From positions 31,167,119 to 31,231,118 of the forward strand of contig OX424559.1 in the NCBI GenBank assembly GCA_949152475.1: a stretch of 64,000 bases of DNA, written 5' to 3'. Of this stretch, positions 25,068 through 32,929 are shown in pieces; position 1 is the first letter of the stretch; each line of letters begins with the position of its first letter. The DNA is from Terebella lapidaria (Eukaryota > Annelida > Polychaeta > Terebellida > Terebellidae). The notes under the pieces are model-generated. The model worked only from the letters and a program-made list of their open reading frames with translations, searched no databases and had not been told where the DNA came from. Both the position numbers and the translations under genes were made by a program.

Positions 25068-25147
25068 CTGATGAAATCTGTGGCATGATTGTGCTCTGTC
25101 ACCACAACTGGTTCTCGATTTTTTGTTCTGTTTTCAATGTAGTTTAT
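25068..25147 (-). CDS. Sulfotransferase exon 3
   Basis: This 80-base exon lies between an acceptor (TACCCAG) and a GTAAGG donor. It encodes INYIENRTKNREPVVVTEHN then HATDFI. It corresponds in position to the family segment ending in a histidine-containing YxHVxxLDF-type stretch, near the catalytic histidine. The residue assignment is tentative. Confidence 0.75.
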
Positions 25148-25273
25148 CTGGGTAGCATGCAAATGAACAATGTATGTTGTCAAAATAAATGTTCATAACT
25201 ATTTGTATTCTCATATAATTAGTCCTTTTATCATCAATTCACAGAAAGAACACCACGAATCGTGTATACTAAC

Positions 25274-25489
25274 ACGGTATTCAAGACCAGGCCCAGGCCT
25301 GCATCTATACAAAGGGCCCATTCTAGATTCAAAACAGTTCTCGTCTGCGACAATATCAAACACTCTGTGAATAGCTGAGGTTCCGGACCGTGGCGTCCTC
25401 AGAAACAACAAGACAATACAGCCCCGAAGCAAATCTACATCATCTTGTGTCAGCGGCTTCAGTGGATTAAACAGGACCTCGTTTACATG
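25274..25489 (-). CDS. Sulfotransferase exon 2, 3' part (PAPS loop)
   Basis: It encodes VNEVLFNPLKPLTQDDVDLL, then VLLFLRTPRSGTSAIHRVFD. LRTPRSGTSA is the 5'-phosphosulfate-binding loop that grips the PAPS donor. The exon ends in phase 0 at a GTTAGT donor. The donor is weaker than the others, but it is the only phase-0 choice that joins to exon 3. The upstream edge is the retrotransposon LTR. Confidence 0.8.
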
Positions 25490-26047
25490 TGTGACGTTTG
25501 GTAATGACTTGTTTTCGGTGTGGCCCAAAAAACCTGGTTTCTCTGATCGTATAGACTTTATGTAACTCCCGCTCGTTGTGATTCGAGAGCCGTCACTAAA
25601 TTGGTGTCCCCCAACGCTGGTGTATCATCACTCCGTAGCTCACCGGCTTCACTTAGGCAAGAAGCAACTCAGATGTAAATAAATTGAAGATTTATATACA
25701 TCAAATCAACTTACAATTGTATGGCTGGTCACCCACGTGACGTACAAATATGAAGTTCAGACATGGAGCACTGTATGATCACATTTCAAAAATAAATAGT
25801 GCACGAGGGCACAACTAAAAAGAGTTCTTGGCCGGCGGCGTCTCTCTGTCCCTTCCCGTTGAAGTTTCCCGTCCCGCTTAGTCGAATGGTTTCTCCAGGT
25901 AGTCGGTCTAAATCCCGGTTGACTCTAAGGCCCTGAAGAAGGAGTCGTCCGCACGGAGTTCGTCGAGTCCCTTGGCTGTGGCGGTGACGATCTCCCCACG
26001 GTCGATGTCGCTGTTGCAGTGCTCTCAGAGCGGCCGTCCGCTCTCCC

Positions 26048-26055
26048 TTATATAG
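26048..26055 (-). promoter_or_regulatory. LTR TATA box
   Basis: The minus strand reads GGCTATATAAGGGAG. It lies on the gene-proximal side of the motif array, as in a normal U3 promoter. The copy in the 5' LTR is at about 36,110-36,117 and would drive gag-pol. Confidence 0.7.
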
Positions 26056-26080
26056 CCAGGGTGGCTGCGCGCGCATCTTC

Positions 26081-26315
26081 GTCCGCGAACGTATCTTCCG
26101 CACTCTTCTCCACGTGGTGAAGACTGCGTCCGCGAACGGTTCTTCCGCGAAGGCTCCTCTTCCGCGAACGGTGCTTCCGCGACTGATGCTTCCGCTGACG
26201 ATGCTTCCGCAATCGTGCTTCCGCGAACGGTTCTTCCGCGAACGATGCTTCCGCTGATGATGCTTCCGCAATCGTGCTTCCGCGAACGGTTCTTCCGCGA
26301 ACGGTGTCTTCGCAA
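26081..26315 (-). promoter_or_regulatory. TTCCGCGAACG motif array in the LTR
   Basis: Seven exact CCGCGAACG copies and several variants (TTCCGCTGACG, TTCCGCAATCG) lie in 235 bp directly upstream of the LTR TATA box, in the transcription direction. The same array is at 36,143-36,377 in the other LTR. TTCCGCGAA fits the pattern TTCNNNGAA. Position suggests an enhancer or binding-site array; this is inferred. Confidence 0.75.
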
Positions 26316-26385
26316 GTGGACTTTGTAGATCACGTGACCGTTCCTAACGAACGTTTCAGCGCGGCAGTTGCATGGTTTTGTTACA

Positions 26386-26400
26386 ACTCCACCCTTTCTG
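26386..26400 (-). promoter_or_regulatory. Polypurine tract
   Basis: Immediately upstream of the 3' LTR the minus strand reads AGAAAGGGTGGAGT, a purine run that normally primes plus-strand DNA synthesis. Confidence 0.8.
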
Positions 26401-26505
26401 GAGATCAACGTCCCCGTTGATCCTTTCTCTCTCTTCTTTTCTCTTCTTCCTCCTTCTTCGTCTTTTCCTGCCTGTCTGATGTTTACAGGGCTCTCTCCCT
26501 CCACT

Positions 26506-27594
26506 TCACTGGCGATCCACCTCGCTTTCGGACGTCTCCGCCAGCCTGTCTCGAGTGTCTGTATATGCTCGGAGCTGTTCCCGGAGCAGCTTGGTCTCTC
26601 GGACGTGGGCTCGCAGCTCCTTCCGGTGGCTCTTCTCTCGTTGAGAGGCCTCCCCTCGCAGCTGCAGCACCTCGGCCTCGAGCTGTCTCTGCTCCTCCTT
26701 GGCTTGGAGCCGAGCCTCCGCTTGGGTGAGGTGGCGTCGTCCCATGGCTATCGTGGATGCCAGGTCCTCCAGGGCCTTCTCTCCGGCAGTGACCGCTCTG
26801 CCCAGGCCCTCCACATACGGTCGCAGTTGGTCCTCCTCCTCCGGAACGGGCTTGAGGTACCAACTCAGGTCTAGGGGCTTGTAGGTAGGGGCCGAGTCTC
26901 TGGGAACGGGGGGTCCGTCGTCCTCGGGGGTGGGGGCCTCCGGGGATTCCGCCTCTCTCCGCTCCTGCTGAGACTCCGGTTCCTCTTCGCTATTCGGGGG
27001 GTCGTCCTCGGGGTCTGGGGCGTCCTCTGACCTGGGGGCGTCCTCCCGGGGGCTTGACGGCGTGGAGCTGGTCGTCCCGCTGGCCGCAAAGCTGACAGTC
27101 TTCAGCTCAGGGGCAGACACAGTAGTCGGACCATCTCGGGGGTCGGACACGGGCGTGTCGGTCGTCGTCCTCCTCCGTCCTGGCTTGAGGGTGTTGCCGC
27201 TGGCATGCGACGTCTCATGCCGGTCTCTGTCAGCTCGGCGGGCGAATCGCTGGCTGCACATCTTGCAGAGGTGCCGCCCCTCCTTCTGCGTGTGTTTGGT
27301 CGCCACGTGTCGGCTAAAGTTGGATGCCGTCACGTGGATCCGGCAGGGGCTGCACCAGCGTCGCCCTCTCTCGGTGGACAACTTCCGGGCAGGGGACCGT
27401 CGACCTCCTCGGGGCTCCTCACGACGCTCCCGGCTCCTCGAGCGCTCCCGCTTCCGGTCAGGCTTGGTAGGTGGGTCGCTCATCTTGTCGACTTCAAGGG
27501 GCAGAAAGTCAGCCAAGTCGAAATCTGGAACGTCCCCGAAATCTTCGTCTGCAAATGCGGGTATCTCAATGATCTGCAGAGTTGGTGTGTTCAT
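26506..27594 (-). CDS. Third ORF: C2H2 zinc-finger and coiled-coil protein
   Basis: 362 residues in the position where retroviruses carry env. It has no signal peptide or membrane segment, so it is not an envelope protein. Residues 1-35 are acidic, and 44-70 are Arg/Ser-rich (KRERSRSRERREE), a likely nuclear signal. Two zinc fingers follow: C81-C84-H96-H101 (X2-X11-X4) and C110-C113-H126-H130 (the classic X2-X12-X3). Residues 185-240 are acidic and proline-rich, like an activation or interaction domain. Residues 260-345 are a long Gln/Glu/Leu heptad region, probably a coiled coil for dimerisation. A motif array and a TATA box precede it. It was not recognised as a known family; a DNA-binding regulator of the element is the best guess. 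Confidence 0.85.
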   Translation of the reverse strand: MNTPTLQIIEIPAFADEDFGDVPDFDLADFLPLEVDKMSDPPTKPDRKRERSRSRERREEPRGGRRSPARKLSTERGRRWCSPCRIHVTASNFSRHVATKHTQKEGRHLCKMCSQRFARRADRDRHETSHASGNTLKPGRRRTTTDTPVSDPRDGPTTVSAPELKTVSFAASGTTSSTPSSPREDAPRSEDAPDPEDDPPNSEEEPESQQERREAESPEAPTPEDDGPPVPRDSAPTYKPLDLSWYLKPVPEEEDQLRPYVEGLGRAVTAGEKALEDLASTIAMGRRHLTQAEARLQAKEEQRQLEAEVLQLRGEASQREKSHRKELRAHVRETKLLREQLRAYTDTRDRLAETSESEVDRQ

Positions 27595-27629
27595 GGTTGA
27601 AGTGATGACGGAATCGTAGGCCGGCCTGC

Positions 27630-27637
27630 TTATATAG
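27630..27637 (-). promoter_or_regulatory. Internal TATA box before the third ORF
   Basis: The minus strand reads TTTCTATATAAGCAGG, 36 bases before the ORF3 ATG. The motif array lies just upstream. Predicted transcripts would have a very short leader. The ATG context (CAACCATGA) is favourable, with A at -3. Confidence 0.55.
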
Positions 27638-27704
27638 AAAAGGCGCGGACCAGGGATCTGGGGGAAAAAGCATTGTCGTGGAACGAAATAACGTTTTTCG
27701 CTTG

Positions 27705-27820
27705 CTTCCGCGAACGGTTCTTCCGCGAACGCTGCTTCCGCGAACGTGCTTCCGCGAACGGTACTTCCGCGAACGCTGCTTCCGCGAACGCTGCTTCCGC
27801 GAACGGTTCTTCCGCGAACG
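27705..27820 (-). promoter_or_regulatory. Motif array upstream of the third ORF
   Basis: Eight exact CTTCCGCGAACG copies lie in 116 bp at 14-15-bp spacing, between the pol stop and the TATA-like box before ORF3. The arrangement repeats that of the LTR. Confidence 0.8.
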
Positions 27821-27833
27821 CTCCCGTCATCGT

Positions 27834-30800
27834 TTACATCGTTTGGACTGCATTCCCGCTGTTTTCCACTCGTCCCTCGTCATCACTGGGGGTCCGGACT
27901 GGGGTCACATCGTCCGGATTGGGTATCCAGGCGTCGGTTTCAGGGGTGAACCAGCACCTTTTTATATTGTCAATGTGGACATCTTTAATCTTGCCACCGG
28001 GTCGATCTTGTATGGACACCATCCATCCGAGATGAGACTTCACAACGAGATAAGGTCCCGTCCACCCTAGTCCTAGTTTTGGTCTAGCCTTTGGAGGGTA
28101 CCAATACATCACCCAGGTGCCCACCGGAAAATGTCGAGCGGCTGATTTTATGTCATGATGGCGCTTTTGTCGCACCGTAGCCGTCTTCAGGCACTCTCGG
28201 GCAGTCTCGTGAGCTTGTATGGTGGCTTCCTTCACCCATTCGACGTATTCGGACGCACACTCGGGGACTGGTCCTCCCAAATCGTCCGGTTTCGTCCGGT
28301 ACCTCAGGTCCAATGGGGTGGTTGCCTCCCGTCCCATCATCATTCGAAATGGTGTACACCCGGTGCTTTCGTGTACTGATGTTCTATAAGTCGCCATCAC
28401 GTAGGGCAGATGGTCGTCCCAGTCGTCATGGTTCTCGTCCACGACCACGGCCAGAAGGTTCAGCAGGGTCCGGTTGAATCGCTCGACCATCCCGTCTGAT
28501 TTGGCGTGATAAGGGGTCGTCCGAGTCTTCTCCCCTCCTAGGATCTTGATCATCTCAAGGAAAAGCTTACTCTCGAACTCTCGTCCCTGGTCGGTGTGTA
28601 TCTTGGCTGGCATTCCCAGGCGGCACACGAACTCAGTCACAAAGACGTCCGCCACCGTCTGAGCCTCATGGTTGGGTAGAGCGTAGGCCTCAGTCCACTT
28701 GGTGAAATAATCACCCACGACCAGTATATACCGGTTCCCAGAATTGGTGATCGTTCCAGGCTCCAAAATGTCCATGGCCACCCTTTCTAGCCGATCGCCT
28801 ACCGGTAGATTTCCCATGGGGTGGTACTTGGGCCCCGGTCGCGGCTTTCTCCCACTACACTTCAGGCACTCCCGGCACCAACGCTCCACGTCCTTCGTCA
28901 TACCCGGCCAGTACATTCTCGCTTTTAGTCGGTGGACTGTTTTGGTGATTCCCTGGTGGCTCATCAGCTTGCCGGTGTGGACCTCCTTCATGACGGCGCG
29001 TCTCAGGACCTGTGGAACGACCAGTTGATGGATTGGTGCGTTCTGGCAAGCCGCTTGGTACCGCCGGTACAGAAGCCCATCACGTAGCTCCAGCTGGTCC
29101 CACTGTTGCCACAGAGTCTTCATTTGCTGACTTTTTGTTCTGACTTCGGGCCATGCAGGTCTCTCAGTGAAAATATTCTTCCACCCGAGGATGCCTCCAA
29201 CTTCAGGGTCGGCTCGTTGAAGGGTCACTAGGTCCTCCTGGGAATAACCATTCAGGACCTGGGCCTCCGGGGCTCCCTCCATCGGATTCCGGCGTCCTCC
29301 CGTAGCCATAGCCCGCGTGACAGCTAGCATTTGTTTGTCTGGATCTCGGAGCACAGGGTTGGGGCATGGGTCCAGGAAGGGCTCCTCTCGGCAGCGCATC
29401 CACACGTCGGCCGTCGCGCCGATCGCTGCTCCGGCCACAACCTCCGGTCCCAAACCATGCAGTGCGAGGAGCATCATCAGGAGAAACCAAACCCAGGCAG
29501 AGGGGCGGAGCTGATGCAGGGTTCTGCAGACGCTCCTGGCTCCTTCCTCCGTCTGTGGGGGGCTCCGGTCAGGCAGGCATTCCTCGGTCGGCTGGGTAGT
29601 CGTCCTCGGGTCCTCCTGGCAGCGCACCTCCCAGATCTGGAATATCCCGACTCCATCTCCGCAATAGTAGTCCTCCGTCCAGGGCTCCACAGGGACCTCC
29701 CGCAAGATGTTAACTTGAGGTCCTCCGGGGCTCCATCCTTCTCCGCTGATCGGTGGAAGCAGATCCTCGTCAGAGAGGTCCTCCAGGGGTAGGGGACACT
29801 CCTCCTGAGTCGGACAGGCCTCCTCTTCTCCTTCGGGTCTTGTGGTGTGGCGAGGGGCGGGACAATCCGGTCTCCGGCACTGTCGGCATCTGGACATCCC
29901 GTCTGCATTCCCGTGTTGTACTCCCGGTCGGACCTCACACCTGAAGGCGTAGCTGGCGATGCGAGCTGCCCATCTAGCGATCATTCCTTCCGCATCCCGA
30001 AAGTTCAGTAGCCACTTGAGAGAGGCGTGGTCGGTTCGTAGTAAGAACGCTCTCCCCCACAAGAAATGTCTGAAATGGTGTATCATACTGACGACGGCCA
30101 GGAGCTCCCGCTTGGTGGTGCAGTAATTCCGCTGGGTGTCCCTCAGGGTTCTGGAAGCATAGGCGATCACCCGCTCTCGTCCGTCCTGCACTTGGGATAA
30201 GACGCCTCCCACTCCGTAGCCGCTAGCATCAGTATCTAAAATAAATTCTTGGTCCATGTCAGGGTACACCAGCAGGGGGTGCTCGGTCAGGGGTTGACGC
30301 AGCGCCTCGAACGCCTGCTGATGAGCCTCGCTCCAATGGTAGTTGACTTCCTTCTTTAACAGGTGGTTGAGGGGTCCCGCTCGGGTGGCAAAGTCAGGGA
30401 TGAATCTGCGGTAGTACCCCACGAACCCAAGGAAGCTCCTTAGTTCTGTCAAGGTGGTCGGAGGAACCATTTTTGTTACAGCTTCGACCTTGGCAGGGTC
30501 GCACTGGATGCCTCGGTCGGACACGACATGGCCCAGGAAGTTGACCTGTTGTCGAAACAGCTCACACTTGGCGGGTTTCAGCTTCAGCCCGGCAGCCTGC
30601 AGTCTCCGGAACACGTCCTCGAGGTTGTCCACGGCTTCTTGGAAAGTCTTTCCAAGACAGACGACATCGTCCAAATAAATTAGACAACGCTTCCATTGGA
30701 GTCCCCTCAGTGCCAGCTCCATTAGACGTTCAAAAGTAGCCGGGGCCGTCGCCAATCCAAACGGCATCACTTTAAATTGATAGAGTCCACTACGGGTAGT

Positions 30801-32906
30801 GAACGCCGTCTTCTCCTTGTCCCTGTCGTCCATCTCGACCTGCCAGTAACCACTAGCCAAGTCTAGCGTCGAAAAATATCGTCCTCCTGACAAGGTATCA
30901 AAACTCTCGTCGACTCGAGGCAGGGGGTACGCATCCTTCCGGGTGACATCATTTAGACGGCGGTAGTCGACGCAAAATCTCAGTGCACCATCCTTCTTTT
31001 TCACTAGCACGATGGGAGACGACCATGGACTGTCGCTTGGCTCCACAACGTCAGCTTTCAACATCTTGTCGACCTCGTCCTCGATCAGCTCTTGTTGGTA
31101 GTACGGGGCTCTCCTCAGAGGCTGCTTGATCGGGGGGTGATCTCCCGTGTCGATGACGTGTTTCGCCAGGGACGTCCGGCCCAACCTCCCATCTGGTCCC
31201 ATAAAGACCTGCTGGTGGCGTCGAAGGAGATCGCTGACGACCTCCACCTCCTTTTCCGTCAAGTTCGGATGCATTCCCTCCAGGAGCGGTTCTAAATGCT
31301 CCGGGCACTCTGGTGTCTTCGTCGACGATTCTGCGTGCATGGCGTGCACTCTGGTTTCGGGCTGCTCAGGCGTCCGGTTCCGCCACTTGGTGGAGTTTGG
31401 TGTAAGGGGCTCATGCTCCCTCCCGCTCTCCTCCCGGTACCACTGTTCCCTTTTAGGTTCATTCTGGGTTGTTTTCCCTCCATCGGGACGAAATCCCAGG
31501 TCGATCACGGCCTCTATTCCGTGAAGCTCGGCTAGGATGGTCCCCATCAGCACAGTGCAAGCTCCAGCGCCGGCGTTCAGAAGTACCACCGGTACCAGGC
31601 GTCCTCGGGGTCGTACCAGGGCTCGTCCCACTACGAGGGGGTCGTCCTCCAACGGCTCTCTTGCGGACTGCACGAGGCCGGCCTTCGGAACTCCTCCCTC
31701 ACTTCCTGTCAGCTTGAGGTCCACCATCATCTCTGAAAAGGGTGGCAAGACGACCGTCTCCTCCGTCACCAGTGTGTAGACGGCGCCCTCGTGGCCCGAG
31801 CTCATCACTACGGTAGTGTCGCCCACCTGCCACTCGCCCTTACGCAGATCCAGCTGTCCCCCAATCTGTTGAAGTACATCAAGCCCCAACACTCCCGGGA
31901 TCCCTAGTTTGGCTACCAGTACATCTGCCGACACGAGTCGTGTGCCCAGTAGAAGTTGAACTGTCATCTCTCCTTGAACCTGTAAGTAGTCTCCGGTTGC
32001 TGCCCGTAACCTTATTCTCGTCTGCCTTATCATTGCTTTATGTTCGTCATCCATTTGGTCGAAGAGACACTCGTCCAGAACGGTGGAAGAGGCACCCGTG
32101 TCCACCAACATACGAGTCGCCTTCCCCATAACGTGGCACGCCGCATACCACGCCAATGTGCCTCGGGCACCGGCTGACAGCGACACCACCTGGCCATTTC
32201 TGTCAATCTTAAGAGAGCTGCCACTCTCCTCAGGGACGCCGCCCTGGATAAGTACTGAGTCGTCCACCCACAGTGATGCACCACCCTGGTCCTCTCTGTC
32301 AGTCTTAAGGGAATCACTCCCCTCGGAACCGCCGCTCCGGATAAGTAATGAGTCGTCCACCAGCAATAGCTGCTGCGCTGGCCCCTTGGTCATTCCGCTC
32401 CACCGGCCCTCCGTCTCCTCTTTCACGGCCGCTTGTGGTTCAGTTGCATAGGGGGGTCCCTGCTGTTTCGCAGCCTCCAGCCTCAAGGTTGTAACCTGTT
32501 GGTTCTCCTTGCTGCTAGCAGAAACCTCGTTGATGTCTCCGTGGGTCCCCAGACGCTCCACGGCTCCATCGGTCTGCATTTCGTCGACGTCTCCGCGGGT
32601 CATTAGACGCTCCACGGCTCCATCGGTCTGCATTTCCTTGACGTCTCCGCGGGGCATTAGACGCTCCACGGCTCCATCGGTTTGCTGTACATTGGCACTC
32701 CCGTCTGTGTTGACAGGCTTGCCCTCCAAATAGTCGAGAATTCGATCCTCGAGCTCCTCCTGCGCCCATCCAGTTACTTCGGATGCACACCGGAAAAACC
32801 TATTAAAAATCTGTGAAACTAAAAATTCCCCCCTGGCAATGTGTTCTTCACGTCTTCGTCGAGCTTCTCGCCTGTGAAGCCGTGCACACACCTGCCAATG
32901 GCCCAT
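27834..32906 (-). CDS. pol: Pol polyprotein (protease, RT, RNase H, integrase)
   Basis: 1,690 residues from the first ATG; it is probably reached by -1 frameshift from gag. The N-terminus has three MQTDGAVERL-type repeats (76-120) and two VDDSxLI modules (183-221). The protease motif is LVDTGASS (D269). RT runs about 580-780 with catalytic D682 (LDLASGYWQ) and YLDD at 744-747. RNase H runs about 885-1005 with D891, E934 and D959. A roughly 200-residue linker holds a hydrophobic segment at 1136-1165. Integrase has an HHCC zinc site (about 1310-1350), D1379, D1439 (HTDQGREF) and E1475, D-D-35-E spacing, then a GPY/F module (GWTGPYLVV, 1614-1622). No chromodomain is visible. All catalytic residues are present, so it may be active. 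Confidence 0.95.
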   Translation of the reverse strand: MGHWQVCARLHRREARRRREEHIARGEFLVSQIFNRFFRCASEVTGWAQEELEDRILDYLEGKPVNTDGSANVQQTDGAVERLMPRGDVKEMQTDGAVERLMTRGDVDEMQTDGAVERLGTHGDINEVSASSKENQQVTTLRLEAAKQQGPPYATEPQAAVKEETEGRWSGMTKGPAQQLLLVDDSLLIRSGGSEGSDSLKTDREDQGGASLWVDDSVLIQGGVPEESGSSLKIDRNGQVVSLSAGARGTLAWYAACHVMGKATRMLVDTGASSTVLDECLFDQMDDEHKAMIRQTRIRLRAATGDYLQVQGEMTVQLLLGTRLVSADVLVAKLGIPGVLGLDVLQQIGGQLDLRKGEWQVGDTTVVMSSGHEGAVYTLVTEETVVLPPFSEMMVDLKLTGSEGGVPKAGLVQSAREPLEDDPLVVGRALVRPRGRLVPVVLLNAGAGACTVLMGTILAELHGIEAVIDLGFRPDGGKTTQNEPKREQWYREESGREHEPLTPNSTKWRNRTPEQPETRVHAMHAESSTKTPECPEHLEPLLEGMHPNLTEKEVEVVSDLLRRHQQVFMGPDGRLGRTSLAKHVIDTGDHPPIKQPLRRAPYYQQELIEDEVDKMLKADVVEPSDSPWSSPIVLVKKKDGALRFCVDYRRLNDVTRKDAYPLPRVDESFDTLSGGRYFSTLDLASGYWQVEMDDRDKEKTAFTTRSGLYQFKVMPFGLATAPATFERLMELALRGLQWKRCLIYLDDVVCLGKTFQEAVDNLEDVFRRLQAAGLKLKPAKCELFRQQVNFLGHVVSDRGIQCDPAKVEAVTKMVPPTTLTELRSFLGFVGYYRRFIPDFATRAGPLNHLLKKEVNYHWSEAHQQAFEALRQPLTEHPLLVYPDMDQEFILDTDASGYGVGGVLSQVQDGRERVIAYASRTLRDTQRNYCTTKRELLAVVSMIHHFRHFLWGRAFLLRTDHASLKWLLNFRDAEGMIARWAARIASYAFRCEVRPGVQHGNADGMSRCRQCRRPDCPAPRHTTRPEGEEEACPTQEECPLPLEDLSDEDLLPPISGEGWSPGGPQVNILREVPVEPWTEDYYCGDGVGIFQIWEVRCQEDPRTTTQPTEECLPDRSPPQTEEGARSVCRTLHQLRPSAWVWFLLMMLLALHGLGPEVVAGAAIGATADVWMRCREEPFLDPCPNPVLRDPDKQMLAVTRAMATGGRRNPMEGAPEAQVLNGYSQEDLVTLQRADPEVGGILGWKNIFTERPAWPEVRTKSQQMKTLWQQWDQLELRDGLLYRRYQAACQNAPIHQLVVPQVLRRAVMKEVHTGKLMSHQGITKTVHRLKARMYWPGMTKDVERWCRECLKCSGRKPRPGPKYHPMGNLPVGDRLERVAMDILEPGTITNSGNRYILVVGDYFTKWTEAYALPNHEAQTVADVFVTEFVCRLGMPAKIHTDQGREFESKLFLEMIKILGGEKTRTTPYHAKSDGMVERFNRTLLNLLAVVVDENHDDWDDHLPYVMATYRTSVHESTGCTPFRMMMGREATTPLDLRYRTKPDDLGGPVPECASEYVEWVKEATIQAHETARECLKTATVRQKRHHDIKSAARHFPVGTWVMYWYPPKARPKLGLGWTGPYLVVKSHLGWMVSIQDRPGGKIKDVHIDNIKRCWFTPETDAWIPNPDDVTPVRTPSDDEGRVENSGNAVQTM

Positions 32907-32929
32907 ACGGTTGGGGGCTGGTATGAGCC

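Larger units (their letters stand above)
25490..26385 (-). repeat. 3' LTR
   Basis: 896 bp and collinear with the 5' LTR at an offset of 10,062 with no difference noticed. It contains a roughly 59-bp tandem duplication (about 26,187-26,300), two CACGTG E-box motifs near 26,111 and 26,330, and the TATA box at 26,048-26,055. Confidence 0.95.

Noticed and set aside
26081..26315. Regularly spaced short repeats that could be mistaken for a CRISPR array
   Set aside because: The repeats are 11-15 bp with almost no unique spacers, lie in an LTR, and recur elsewhere in the same eukaryotic element.
25786..26504. Open frames of 159-168 residues in and beside the LTR
   Set aside because: They read the motif array in different frames, giving RSRK/FAEE-type repeats. 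The array lacks stops in all frames, so openness is not evidence of coding.
26506..27594. Third ORF as an envelope gene
   Set aside because: It has no signal peptide, membrane segment or cysteine-rich ectodomain; it shows zinc fingers and a coiled coil instead.
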